Positions 23,860 to 31,657 are shown, counted from the stretch's first letter. The stretch: DNA of 64,000 bases from Saccharothrix sp. NRRL B-16348 (GCF_001280085.1 NZ_LGED01000001.1:415255-479254), one strand, 5' to 3'. Notes: generated from the letters alone by a model not told the origin. Made by a program: numbers and translations.

Positions 23860-24970
23860 CGGCGGCGAGCACCTCGAGCTGCGCTTCCAGGGCGTCGTCG
23901 AAGCCCTTGCGCGCGACGACGAGCGAGGACGACGCGACGTCGACCCGGATGATCAGGTCCTTGCTGCTGTAGTGGCCGCGGACGCGGGCGTTCTGCTCGC
24001 CCTTCGCGTCGATCTGGCCCGCCATCACGCCGGCGGGACCGTCCGTGACCTGCGTCATGCCGTTGTTGATCTGAGTGTTGTGCAGGCCGAGCGCGGCTGC
24101 GGCGGCGGCCGCGGCGTCGCTGCCCTGCACGATCAGGACGATGCCCCGGGAGCCGTCGTCCAGGGTGAACTGCGTGAGCTTGGTCTTGGTGGCGCCCGCG
24201 GTCGTGTAGAGCGCGACCTCCGACTCCAGCAGGTAGCCGAGCTTCGGGACGCCCGTGAAGTCGGTCAGCGCCTTGTTCGTGGTGACCTTGCCGGGGATGT
24301 CGCCGAGCGGCAGCGGGTCCGGCGGCGGCTGCGACGTGGTGGTGGTCGTGGCGGCGGGCGTCTCGGTGGTGGTGCCACCGGCCGTGGGCGACGACTCGCC
24401 GCGGCCCCAGATCCAGTAGGCGCCGAACGCGATGCCCGCGAGCAGCACGATGGCCACCACGATGCCGATGACCTTGCCCTTGCCGCTGCCGCTGTCGTCG
24501 AAGACCTCGGGGCCCTGCGCGATCCAGCTCGGGTTGGCGTCGCCGATCGGGCTGTAGCTGTCGCCACCCCACGGCGGCGTGCTCGACGGCGGGCCGGACT
24601 GCCAGCCGCCCTGCTGCTGCTGTTGCTGCGGCGGGGGCATTTGCTGCTGCTGCGGCGTGATCGGCGTCACGTACTGGGTGCGGTCGGCGTCGGCGGGCCG
24701 CTGGCTCACCACCTGCGTCCGGTCCGGGTTCGCCTGCTGGGCGCCGGGCGTGACGATCTGGGTGGCGTCGGGGTTCGGGTTCGCCTGCGACGGCGGCACC
24801 GCGTCCCACCGCACCGGGGGTGCGAACGGGCCGCTGTTGGGCGGCGCGGCCGGGCCGCCACCCGAGGCGGCGGCGAGGAGTTCATCCCGGCGTCGGCGGT
24901 AGTCGTCGGCACTGATCCGACCCTCCGCCAATGTGCGGTCCAGCTCTGCCAGGTCCTCTTGCCAGGACAT
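23852..24970 (-). CDS. SHOCT-like, Gln-rich, membrane-anchored extracytoplasmic protein
   Basis: 372 residues. The N-terminus (DLAELDRTLAEGRISADDYRRRRDELL) has the SHOCT-type short helical pattern. Residues about 35-150 are Pro/Gln-rich and disordered (includes QQQQQQ). One helix follows (VIGIVVAIVLLAGIAFGAYWIW), then a Thr-rich spacer and an extracytoplasmic domain of about 165 residues that is related to the one encoded at 19414-20070. It is the first gene of the surface-glycan block, overlapping the giant transferase gene by 8 nt. The cytoplasmic Gln-rich arm could bind partners; function unknown. Confidence 0.75.
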   Translation of the reverse strand: MSWQEDLAELDRTLAEGRISADDYRRRRDELLAAASGGGPAAPPNSGPFAPPVRWDAVPPSQANPNPDATQIVTPGAQQANPDRTQVVSQRPADADRTQYVTPITPQQQQMPPPQQQQQQGGWQSGPPSSTPPWGGDSYSPIGDANPSWIAQGPEVFDDSGSGKGKVIGIVVAIVLLAGIAFGAYWIWGRGESSPTAGGTTTETPAATTTTTSQPPPDPLPLGDIPGKVTTNKALTDFTGVPKLGYLLESEVALYTTAGATKTKLTQFTLDDGSRGIVLIVQGSDAAAAAAAALGLHNTQINNGMTQVTDGPAGVMAGQIDAKGEQNARVRGHYSSKDLIIRVDVASSSLVVARKGFDDALEAQLEVLAADG

Positions 24971-25659
24971 TCCGCTCCTCCAGGGGTTGCCGCGCGAGCG
25001 CCATTGTTGCTTATGCGTCCGTGGCGGGTGCGGGCATCCGGCACTTGTGATGCGGTCGTTGCCGGCCGTTGGTCCCTCCGGTCGCGACGAGGCCGCCGAA
25101 CAGCACGTCGAAGGGGGTCACGGCCTGGTCGGGACCTGACGAAACCCGGGTGACGGGTCCGGCCCGAGCCCTGCCCGGCCGGCCCGTTCCGCCGGAGGTT
25201 CCCGGTGTGTGATGTGTCCTACGCACCGCGTTCGATCTCCTACGTTGCGGGGTCGTGGTGCACGAGCTTCGACCGAGCCCGACCGCGAAGCGGGCCGCGG
25301 CGCCGTTGTCGTCGGAGCAACCGGGGCGCGAAACATTTGCGTGAGGACGAACGCGAGAACGTTCGAAAAGCGTCGTGCCGGCCGACGCGCATCGACCGCG
25401 TTCGGCAATTGGCCGCGTATTCGGCCAACGTGGTCCCGTACCTGTGGCGGTCGACGGCGACGGCCGTCGTCCTCACCTCGTCGCACCTGGTCAGCGGCGC
25501 GCACGCCAAGCGCATCCGCTGCGCGATATCCCGCACGGAAGGCGTGTGGCGTTCTGTGCGGACGCGGTCGTGCGAGCGTTGTTGGGAGGACGTTGACTGA
25601 AGTGCTTTGATCAGAGAGCCGCCCGCCGCCGCGCTCCTTCAAAGCGGAAGGACCCGTCA
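24971..25659. other. 689-bp stretch without a supportable gene
   Basis: Several frames are open here but none has protein-like composition; the best (25205-25600, plus) is Arg-rich and has no good ribosome site. The stretch must hold the divergent promoters of the glycan block and the glucanase gene. Two diverged copies of a TCCTACG-containing unit, 21 nt apart (25217 and 25238), resemble the 22-bp repeats at 58487-58596. The run from about 25320 to 25400 is visibly less GC-rich. Confidence 0.4.
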
Positions 25660-26601
25660 ATGCGCTTGACCGCGACCGCGCTCGCCCTGCTCGCCGCCCT
25701 GGTCGTCCCGGGCCAGGCCGGTGCCGCCAGCCCGATCGGCATGACCAGCGGTTTCTACGTCGACCCCAACTCGAACCCCGCTGTGTGGGTGCGCAACAAC
25801 CCCAACGACGGCCGCACGTCGGCCATCAGGTCGAACCTCTCCACCAAGCCGATGGCGCGGTGGTTCGGCAGCTGGAGCGGAGACATCCGCACGGCCGTCG
25901 GCAACTACGTGGGCGCCGCCGACGCGGCCGACAAGCTGCCGGTCCTCGTCGCCTACAACATCCCCGGCCGCGACGCGTGCGGCGGCCACTCCGGCGGCGG
26001 CGCGGGATCGCCCGAGGCGTACCGGACGTGGATCTCGAACTTCGCGTCGGCCATCGGCACGCGCCCGGCCGTCGTGGTGATCGAGCCGGACTCGCTGGCC
26101 GACTTCAACTGCATGTCGCCGGACGCCGTCACGACCCGCAACGCGATGATCCGCTACGCCACCGAGCAGTTCCGCGACCGCGCGCCCAACACGTGGGCCT
26201 ACCTGGACGCGGGCAACGCGCGCTGGGTGCCCGCGAACACTATGGCGGGCCGGTTGGACGCGGCCGGCGTGCGCAACATCCGGGGGTTCGCGGTCAACGT
26301 CTCCAACTACATCCCGACCGCCGAGTCGGTCTCCTACGGCAACTCGGTGAACGGCTCGCTGCCCGGTTACCGGAAGTCGTTCGTGGTCGACACCAGCCGC
26401 AACGGCAACGGCTCCAACGGCGAGTGGTGCAACCCCGGCCAGCGCAAGCTCGGCGTGACCGCCCAGACCGGCGGCGGCGCCGAGATGCTGCTGTGGGTGA
26501 AGGTGCCCGGCGACTCCGACGGCAACTGCGGCACGGCGCCCAACACGCCCGCGGGCACGTTCGACCCGGAGATCGCCTACCGGCTCGTGTTCGGCTACTG
26601 A
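25660..26601 (+). CDS. Secreted GH6-family endoglucanase/cellobiohydrolase
   Basis: 313 residues. Signal peptide of about 23 residues (MRLTATALALLAALVVPGQAGA), then a single catalytic domain with no cellulose-binding module. GH6 signatures are visible: VLVAYNIPGRDACGG, with a catalytic-region Asp105, and VVVIEPDSLADF, carrying Asp144. It is predicted to cleave beta-1,4-glucan outside the cell by inversion. At about 290 mature residues it is of the compact endoglucanase type. GCGGAAGGACC provides the ribosome site. No classical CebR box (TGGGAGCGCTCCCA) was found in the 100 nt upstream. Confidence 0.9.
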   Translation: MRLTATALALLAALVVPGQAGAASPIGMTSGFYVDPNSNPAVWVRNNPNDGRTSAIRSNLSTKPMARWFGSWSGDIRTAVGNYVGAADAADKLPVLVAYNIPGRDACGGHSGGGAGSPEAYRTWISNFASAIGTRPAVVVIEPDSLADFNCMSPDAVTTRNAMIRYATEQFRDRAPNTWAYLDAGNARWVPANTMAGRLDAAGVRNIRGFAVNVSNYIPTAESVSYGNSVNGSLPGYRKSFVVDTSRNGNGSNGEWCNPGQRKLGVTAQTGGGAEMLLWVKVPGDSDGNCGTAPNTPAGTFDPEIAYRLVFGY

Positions 26602-26607
26602 CCGGTT

Positions 26608-26636
26608 CGGGCGGGTGTCCTCGCGACACCCGCCCG
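26608..26636 (+). terminator. Perfect 12-bp hairpin after the glucanase gene
   Basis: CGGGCGGGTGTC (26608-26619) pairs with 26625-26636 around a 5-nt loop, 7 nt past the stop. It is immediately followed by the left copy of the 19-bp direct repeat. Confidence 0.7.
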
Positions 26637-26641
26637 GTCTG

Positions 26642-26660
26642 GGAGCTCTCGCACCATGCC
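26642..26660. repeat. 19-bp direct repeat, left copy, bracketing the toxin-antitoxin cassette
   Basis: GGAGCTCTCGCACCATGCC is repeated exactly at 27360-27378. The two copies enclose the yefM-yoeB module. A 10-bp partial copy (GGAGCTCTCG) lies at 27213-27222. Confidence 0.75.
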
Positions 26661-26668
26661 TGTCGCCG

Positions 26669-26929
26669 TCACCTCGCGTAGTGGTAGCGACAGGCGGCGA
26701 TCCTGATCTCGTCGCCCTCGATCTTGTACACCAGACGGTGCTCATCGGTGATCCGACGCGACCAATACCCGTGGAAGCCGTGCTTCAACGGCTCGGGCTT
26801 CCCGATGCCCTCGTTGCCGTTGCGCACGATGTGTTTGATCAACTCGTTGACGCGCCTGAGGACCTTGCGGTCCTCGGTCTGCCACCAGAGGTAGTCATCC
26901 CATGCCTGTTCGGCCCAGACGAGCTTCAC
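26669..26929 (-). CDS. yoeB: YoeB-family toxin (RelE/ParE superfamily mRNA interferase)
   Basis: 86 residues, the usual YoeB length. VKLVWAEQAWDDYLWWQTEDR, PEPLKHGFHGYWSRRITDEHRLVYKI and the C-terminal ACRYHY are family signatures; the Arg in SRRITDEHRLVY and the terminal His and Tyr are the catalytic residues of ribosome-dependent cleavage in characterised YoeB. The toxin cleaves mRNA at the ribosomal A site when free of antitoxin. The GTG start overlaps the antitoxin stop (GTGA), so the two are translationally coupled. All key residues are present, so it is probably active. Confidence 0.93.
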   Translation of the reverse strand: MKLVWAEQAWDDYLWWQTEDRKVLRRVNELIKHIVRNGNEGIGKPEPLKHGFHGYWSRRITDEHRLVYKIEGDEIRIAACRYHYAR

Positions 26930-27177
26930 TCGGCAAGCTCGCGCGGCGTCCCGCCGCCGGATTCCAACTGCTCGATGGCGTTGAGCAGCCGCCGGGCGTT
27001 CTCGGGACTCCGCAGCAGGTAGGCGGCTTCCTTGAGGGACTGGTAGTCGTCCAGTGACACGATCACAACCGGTTCGTGCCCTGCCCTGGTGATGACGACC
27101 TCTTCGCGATCGTTGATCACCGAGTCCAGAGTCTCCGCGTACTTCGCGCGGGACTCCGAGTAGGTCATCGTCTTCAT
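26926..27177 (-). CDS. yefM: YefM-family antitoxin (Phd/YefM)
   Basis: 83 residues. The N-terminal DNA-binding Phd/YefM fold reads MKTMTYSESRAKYAETLDSV...VVITRAGHEPVVIVSLDDY, and the C-terminal arm (SLKEAAYLLRSPENARRLLNAI) wraps the toxin in known complexes. It neutralises YoeB and represses its own promoter. The ATG at 27177 is preceded by GAGGGTTG on the coding strand and lies 15 nt from a textbook YefM operator. Confidence 0.93.
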   Translation of the reverse strand: MKTMTYSESRAKYAETLDSVINDREEVVITRAGHEPVVIVSLDDYQSLKEAAYLLRSPENARRLLNAIEQLESGGGTPRELAE

Positions 27178-27191
27178 CAACCCTCCTGACC

Positions 27192-27209
27192 TGTACAAGA
27201 TACTGTACA
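27192..27209 (-). promoter_or_regulatory. YefM operator: two TGTACA boxes, 12 bp centre to centre
   Basis: TGTACA occurs at 27192-27197 and again at 27204-27209, just upstream of yefM. Paired TGTACA palindromes with 12-bp spacing are the known operator of yefM-yoeB loci (long and short repeats), bound by the YefM-YoeB complex for autorepression. Confidence 0.85.
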
Positions 27210-27303
27210 TGTGGAGCTCTCGGTGGGGCAACCGCGATCTGTCGGACAGGGCTTTCTCCGCCGCCCGGCCTGGGCAAATGCGGTGGACCGGCCACCTACG
27301 ATG

Positions 27304-27317
27304 TGAGAGCGCTCCCC
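27304..27317. promoter_or_regulatory. LacI/CebR-like palindrome upstream of the ABC exporter
   Basis: TGAGAGCGCTCCCC matches 12 of 14 positions of the CebR operator TGGGAGCGCTCCCA and has the exact GAGCGCTC core. It lies 57 nt before the exporter start. CebR regulates cellulose-use genes in streptomycetes; a glucanase gene is 0.7 kb upstream. The assignment to CebR is inference. Confidence 0.4.
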
Positions 27318-27359
27318 CACACGGCGCGGTGTGGGTGTCTCGTGACCCCACCGTTCGCA

Positions 27360-27378
27360 GGAGCTCTCGCACCATGCC
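27360..27378. repeat. 19-bp direct repeat, right copy, spanning the ABC exporter start
   Basis: Exact copy of 26642-26660. It contains the ribosome-site-like AGGAGCTC and the ATG start of the exporter gene, so the left copy looks like a duplicate of this start region. Confidence 0.75.
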
Positions 27379-29125
27379 CCACGGTCCGCTCGACCACCGC
27401 TACCGCGGCGAGCACCCCGTCCGCACCCTCCTCTACCTCTTCCGCGAAGACCGGGCGAAGCTCGGCCTCGGCGCGGGCGCGTTCTTCGTCAAGCACAGCC
27501 CCACCTGGCTCACGCCCGTCATCACCGCCCACGTCATCGACGTCGTCGTGGAGCGCAAACCGGTCGCCGGCATCTGGTTCGGCGCGGCGTTGCTGCTGGT
27601 CATGCTGGTGCTGAACTACCCGTTCGCGGTCCTCTACACGCGCTGGTGGTACGGCAGCGCGCGCCGGCTGGGCCTGCGGATGCGGTCGGCGCTGAGCCGG
27701 CGCATGCAGCAGCTGTCCATCGGCTACCACGCGCGGGTCAGCGCGGGCGTGCTGCAGACCAAGGTCATCCGGGACGTCGAGAGCATCGAGACGGCCACCC
27801 AGCAGGTCGGCGACCAGGGCCTGTCGGCGTTGGCGACGCTGACCGGCGCGCTGGTGGTGATCTCGTTGAGCGCGCCCGCGTTCCTGCCGGTGTTCCTGCT
27901 CGTCGTGCCCGCGGCGGCGGTGCTGGTGATGTGGCTGCGCGGCCGGCTGCGCGCGTACAACGAGTCGTTCCGGCAGGAGGTCGAGCAGCTGTCGTCCCGG
28001 GTCGGCGAGATGACGACGCTCATCCCGATCACCCGCGCGCACGGCCTGGAGAGCACCGCCCTCAACCGCATGGACGGCACGCTGCGGCAGGTCTTCGCCG
28101 CCGGCATGAAGCTGGACGGCCTCAACGTCCGGTTCGGCGCGCTGGCCTGGATCCTGCTCAACGCGCTCGGCGTCGGCTGCCTCGCCGGCGCGGCCCTGGC
28201 CGCCTACCACGGCTGGCTCTCCGTCACCCCCGGCGACGTGGTCATGCTGAGCGCCTACTTTGCCTCCCTGACTGGCGCAGTCACCACGTTGATGAGCCTG
28301 ACGCCGCTGATCAGCAAGGGGCTGGAGTCGGTTCGCTCGCTCGGCGAGGTGCTGGAGGCGCCGGACCTGGAGCACAACGCGGGCAAGGCGCAGGTCGACG
28401 TCGTGCGCGGCGGCGTGCGGTTCGAGGACGTCGGGTTCGCCTACCCGGAGTCCGCGCGGAACTCGGTCAGCGACTTCACCCTCGACGTGCGGCCGGGCGA
28501 GACGGTCGCGCTGGTCGGCGCGTCCGGCGCGGGCAAGTCGACGGCGTTGAACCTGGTCATCGGGTTCCTCCGGCCGACGGAGGGCCGGATCCTGCTCGAC
28601 GGTGTCGACATGGAGACGTTGGACCTGCGCAGCTACCGGCGGTTCGTGTCGGTGGTGCCGCAGGAGTCGATCCTGTTCGAGGGCACGATCCGGGACAACG
28701 TCACCTACGGCCTGGACGACGTGTCCGAGGACGTGGTGCGGCGGGCGTTGGCCGACGCCAACGCGCTGGAGTTCATCGACCGGCTGCCGACGGGGCTGGA
28801 CACCGTGGTCGGCGAGCGCGGCGCGCGGCTGTCCGGCGGGCAGAAGCAGCGGCTGGCGATCGCGCGGGCGCTGATCCGCGACCCGCGCGTGCTCGTGCTG
28901 GACGAGGCGACTTCCGCGCTGGACAACAAGTCCGAGGCGTTGGTGCAGCAGGCGCTGGCCCGCCTGGTGCACGGACGCACGGTGTTCGTGGTGGCGCACC
29001 GGCTGTCCACGATCCGCAACGCCGACCGCATCGTGGTGATGGAGGACGGCCGGATCGAGGAGATCGGCTCGCACGACGAGCTGCTCCGGACCGGTGGCCT
29101 GTACGCGCGGGCGCAGAGCGCGTAG
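27374..29125 (+). CDS. ABC exporter, fused membrane and ATPase domains
   Basis: 583 residues: six membrane helices (about 35-310), then a nucleotide-binding domain with Walker A GASGAGKST, signature LSGGQKQRLAIARAL, Walker B VLVLDEATSALD and the switch His in VFVVAHRLST. This is the half-transporter architecture of MsbA/LmrA-type exporters, which act as dimers. All ATPase motifs are intact. Substrate is unknown. The chosen ATG at 27374 has AGGAG 11 nt upstream. Upstream lie a LacI-type palindrome and the toxin-antitoxin cassette. Confidence 0.92.
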   Translation: MPHGPLDHRYRGEHPVRTLLYLFREDRAKLGLGAGAFFVKHSPTWLTPVITAHVIDVVVERKPVAGIWFGAALLLVMLVLNYPFAVLYTRWWYGSARRLGLRMRSALSRRMQQLSIGYHARVSAGVLQTKVIRDVESIETATQQVGDQGLSALATLTGALVVISLSAPAFLPVFLLVVPAAAVLVMWLRGRLRAYNESFRQEVEQLSSRVGEMTTLIPITRAHGLESTALNRMDGTLRQVFAAGMKLDGLNVRFGALAWILLNALGVGCLAGAALAAYHGWLSVTPGDVVMLSAYFASLTGAVTTLMSLTPLISKGLESVRSLGEVLEAPDLEHNAGKAQVDVVRGGVRFEDVGFAYPESARNSVSDFTLDVRPGETVALVGASGAGKSTALNLVIGFLRPTEGRILLDGVDMETLDLRSYRRFVSVVPQESILFEGTIRDNVTYGLDDVSEDVVRRALADANALEFIDRLPTGLDTVVGERGARLSGGQKQRLAIARALIRDPRVLVLDEATSALDNKSEALVQQALARLVHGRTVFVVAHRLSTIRNADRIVVMEDGRIEEIGSHDELLRTGGLYARAQSA

Positions 29126-29155
29126 CCGGGACCGCGGTCGAGGGCGGTCCCGGCT
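29124..29155. terminator. Perfect 12-bp hairpin overlapping the exporter stop codon
   Basis: AGCCGGGACCGC at 29124-29135 pairs with 29144-29155 around an 8-nt loop. It lies between two convergent genes and can serve both. Confidence 0.7.
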
Positions 29156-29167
29156 GCGGGGCCGCCC

Positions 29168-29803
29168 TCAGTTCTTCTTGGTGAGCAGGGTGGGGCCGAC
29201 GATGCGGCGCGCGATGCGGCGCAACCGGGTGCGCGGCGTGGCGGGCGGCGTCGGCTTGGCGGCGGTGGGCGCGGGCGCGGCGGGCTCCGCGACGGGTGCG
29301 GCCGCGGGCGGGTCGGCGGGCGCGGGTGCGTACGCGGGCGTGGGTGTGAACGCCGGCGAGGCGTCCGCGGCGCTGGCGGGCGCGGGTGCCGCCGGTGCGG
29401 TGGTCGGTGCGGCCGGAGCCGCCGGTGCGGTTGCCGGAGCCGCCGGGGGAGCGGTCACACCGTTGGTCGCGCCGTTGGCCAGGCTCTTGGCCATGCCGTT
29501 GGTCGTGCCGTTGGCTGCACCGTTGGTCATGCTGCCGTTGGCCGTGCCGTTGAGCTTGCCGGTGAGGGCGTCGCTGAGCCTGCTGTTCGGGTGACCGTTG
29601 GCGTGGCCGTTGAACGTGCCGCTCGCGGTGCCGGACACCGGCTCGAACTTCGTGGTCGCCGCCGCGACGGGCGTCAGGTTGGTCGCGGTCATCGGCTCGG
29701 TGGTGGGCCAAGCGGGTTCCCGCATGGCGGCGACGGGCTGCACGCGGACCGTGGGCGTGTCGTTGGTTCGCTGGGGCTGGGTGGGCACCTGGCTGGACGT
29801 CAC
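29168..29803 (-). CDS. Low-complexity protein with Asn-Gly and Pro-Ala repeats
   Basis: 211 residues. An N-terminal polar section with VPTQPQRTNDTPTVRVQP is followed by a stretch where NG recurs every few residues (TFNGHANGHPN, LNGTANGSMTNGAANG, LANGATNG), then about 70 residues of Ala/Pro-rich sequence, and a very basic end (RTRLRRIARRIVGPTLLTKKN). It has no signal peptide or membrane segment. The pattern suggests an intrinsically disordered, possibly nucleic-acid- or envelope-binding protein. No homologue is recognised. GTG at 29803 is the preferred start. Confidence 0.6.
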   Translation of the reverse strand: MTSSQVPTQPQRTNDTPTVRVQPVAAMREPAWPTTEPMTATNLTPVAAATTKFEPVSGTASGTFNGHANGHPNSRLSDALTGKLNGTANGSMTNGAANGTTNGMAKSLANGATNGVTAPPAAPATAPAAPAAPTTAPAAPAPASAADASPAFTPTPAYAPAPADPPAAAPVAEPAAPAPTAAKPTPPATPRTRLRRIARRIVGPTLLTKKN

Positions 29804-29848
29804 GCCTCGATCTTGCCAAAACACGCTCGGTGATCCAGTGCCGGGGAA

Positions 29849-30253
29849 TCAGCAGAAGATGAGCCCGCACGGTCTGCGGGTCGTCGTCGTGGTCGTGGCC
29901 GTCGTGGTGGTGGGCCGCCGCGTGGTGGTCGTGGTCGGACGCGCGGTGGTGGTCGTCGTCACGTCCGACGTGGTGGTGGCGGTGGTGTCCGTCGTCGTGG
30001 TGGTCGTGCTCGACGACGTGGACGTGGTGGTCGTCCGGCCGGACGAACTCGTGCTCGACGACGTCGAGCCGGTGGCGGTGATCGTGCGGTTCGGCTGCTC
30101 GCTGCGCTTGACGACCACGATGTCGCCGCCGGTCGGCTCCAGGCCGCGTGGCGACTGGGCCGTGCTCCCGTGCGCCGCCAACAGGGCGGCCACCGCCGCG
30201 CCGATCAAGGCGCCGAAGGCGAACCGACCGGAACCACCCAACGCCGTGAGCAT
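29849..30253 (-). CDS. Thr-rich anchored or secreted protein
   Basis: 134 residues. One N-terminal helix (RFAFGALIGAAVAALLAAHGS) is followed by a short ordered piece (GGDIVVVKRSEQPNRTITATG) and then about 75 residues that are almost only Thr and Ser, with RP and RR breaks. It ends RRPCGLIFC, with two cysteines. The tail is mucin-like and may be mannosylated in actinobacteria. Function is unknown. The next gene on this strand begins 46 nt downstream. Confidence 0.6.
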   Translation of the reverse strand: MLTALGGSGRFAFGALIGAAVAALLAAHGSTAQSPRGLEPTGGDIVVVKRSEQPNRTITATGSTSSSTSSSGRTTTTSTSSSTTTTTTDTTATTTSDVTTTTTARPTTTTTRRPTTTTATTTTTTRRPCGLIFC

Positions 30254-30306
30254 CCCCAACGACTACCGGCCTCACTCAATCGGGTCAAATCCTCACGGAC
30301 AACTGG

Positions 30307-30340
30307 TACCGGCCTGACACTTTGGGGTATCAGGCCGGTA
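30307..30340 (-). terminator. Perfect 11-bp hairpin after osmC
   Basis: TACCGGCCTGA (30307-30317) pairs with 30330-30340 around a 12-nt loop, 22 nt past the osmC stop. Confidence 0.6.
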
Positions 30341-30362
30341 TCAGCTCAGCCGTGGACCGGGG

Positions 30363-30791
30363 TCACGCCTGGAGGTTGGCCGTCAGCGTGATCGGCGTGG
30401 CCGCCAGCGCCTGGCTGACGGGGCAGTTCTGCTTGGCGTTCTCGGCGGCGGCCGCGAAGCCCTCGGCGTCCAGGCCCGGCACGACCGCGGTGACGGTCAG
30501 GTGGATGCCGGTGATGCCGGTGCCGGGCTGGAACGTCACCTCGGCCGAGGTGTCGACCTGCTGCGGCGGGGTGCCCGCCTGCGCGAGGCCGTGGGACAGC
30601 GCCATCGAGTAGCAGGACGAGTGCGCCGCCGCGATCAGCTCCTCCGGGCTGGTCTTGCCGTTCGCCGCCTCGGCCCGGGACGGCCAGCTCACGTCGAACG
30701 TGCCGACGCCAGACGACTCGAGGGCGACGCTGCCCTTGCCCTCCAGCAGGTTGCCTTCCCAGTGCGTGGTCGCCTTGCGGGTGGTGGCCAT
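30363..30791 (-). CDS. osmC: OsmC-family peroxiredoxin
   Basis: 142 residues, matching the OsmC subgroup in length. The two redox cysteines are Cys60 in AAAHSSCYSMALSHGL and Cys123 in NAKQNCPVSQAL, the pair that reduces organic hydroperoxides. The N-terminus (TTRKATTHWEGNLLEGKG) is also typical. It acts in the cytosol as a dimer. The ATG at 30791 is preferred over a longer frame to 30869. The tRNA-Gly gene and its terminator lie just upstream on the same strand. Confidence 0.93.
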   Translation of the reverse strand: MATTRKATTHWEGNLLEGKGSVALESSGVGTFDVSWPSRAEAANGKTSPEELIAAAHSSCYSMALSHGLAQAGTPPQQVDTSAEVTFQPGTGITGIHLTVTAVVPGLDAEGFAAAAENAKQNCPVSQALAATPITLTANLQA

Positions 30792-30877
30792 GTCTGCAAC
30801 TCCGTCTTCGACGAGGAAACCCTTCGTCGCCAAACCTAATGGTGATCGTCGGCGCGTGCCGTGGCGCATGCACGCGA

Positions 30878-30906
30878 AAGGCCCCCGGTGCGATACCGGG
30901 GGCCTT
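30878..30906 (-). terminator. tRNA-Gly terminator hairpin
   Basis: AAGGCCCCCGGT (30878-30889) pairs perfectly with 30895-30906 around a 5-nt loop, 5 nt past the tRNA 3' end. A short TTT follows on the minus strand. Confidence 0.75.
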
Positions 30907-30911
30907 CGAAG

Positions 30912-30984
30912 AGCGGATGACGAGACTCGAACTCGCGACCCTCACCTTGGCAAGGTGATGCGCTACCAACTGCGCTACATCCGC
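30912..30984 (-). tRNA. tRNA-Gly (anticodon GCC)
   Basis: 73 nt on the minus strand. The acceptor stem GCGGATG (from 30984) pairs with CATCCGC (30919-30913). The anticodon arm is TCACC-TTGCCAA-GGTGA with anticodon GCC, and the T arm contains GTTCGAGTC. The 3' CCA is not encoded, as usual in actinobacteria. A hairpin terminator follows. Confidence 0.95.
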
Positions 30985-30997
30985 CTGTTGGGGACAA

Positions 30998-31408
30998 CTA
31001 TAGACCATGTTCGAACCGGGTTTCGACGGGGGGTCCCGACTGCGCCAGCAGCTGGTCTACCTCGGTCAACCGCTCCTTCGACCAGCGCCACTCCCACAGG
31101 GGTCTGACCCGGTCGACGACCTCGGCGGGCAGCCACGGCGCCACCTCGTCGCGCAGCTCCCACTCGTCGAACACGTGCTCGTAGAAACTGACCACGGACG
31201 CGTCGGACAGGAACCGCTCGGGCTGCCGGAAGCACCAGTGCGCGAAGCCGTACACCCGGCCGAGCACCTCGCGGTCGCCGTCGCGGTGCGCCTCCAGCGC
31301 GAGTTGCCACAACTCGGACAGGAACACGTGACAGGACCAGGACTCGCGCTCGACAACGGCGCTCAGCTCGGGGAGGAGGGCGGAAGCCCTTGTGCGCCAA
31401 TCGACCAC
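30998..31408 (-). CDS. Hypothetical soluble protein
   Basis: 136 residues, acidic, Trp- and Glu-rich, predicted all-helical. Visible pieces are LLPELSAVVERESWSCHVFLSELWQLALEAH, GFAHWCFRQPERF and VVSFYEHVFDEWELRDEVAPWLP. It resembles small helical immunity-type or DUF7674-like proteins in composition, but no family is claimed. The start is uncertain: GTG at 31408 is chosen from where protein-like sequence begins. It is read toward the tRNA gene, 14 nt away. Confidence 0.55.
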   Translation of the reverse strand: MVDWRTRASALLPELSAVVERESWSCHVFLSELWQLALEAHRDGDREVLGRVYGFAHWCFRQPERFLSDASVVSFYEHVFDEWELRDEVAPWLPAEVVDRVRPLWEWRWSKERLTEVDQLLAQSGPPVETRFEHGL

Positions 31409-31657
31409 GCGGCAGGAGAGTACTCGTCGCCGGGCGGTCCGCAGCGCGGTCGGCCACCAGCTGACGCCCACCCGTGACCGCGCCGTCACCGACCGCGAGC
31501 GCCCTTGATGGGGTGCGCAGGTGCTCTGATTAGGCCGAACGGTCGGCGTCGTCCGTCGGGTGTTCGGTATCGGCTCGCTATCACTTCGGGCCGAGACCAG
31601 CCGACTGTGGCATCTTGACCACTGGACCACAGGCGGGGCGGGAGGTGCCGGGGCGGG

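Noticed and set aside
19474..23952. 1492-codon open frame on the plus strand
   Set aside because: It is antisense to the glycosyltransferase-FkbM gene; its composition (Arg, Val, Gly, His runs) is that of a GC-rich shadow frame with no motifs.
25205..25610. Two overlapping plus-strand frames of about 130 codons in the gene-free stretch
   Set aside because: Arg-rich, no ribosome site and no recognisable motif. I could not support a gene, so the stretch is listed as gene-free.
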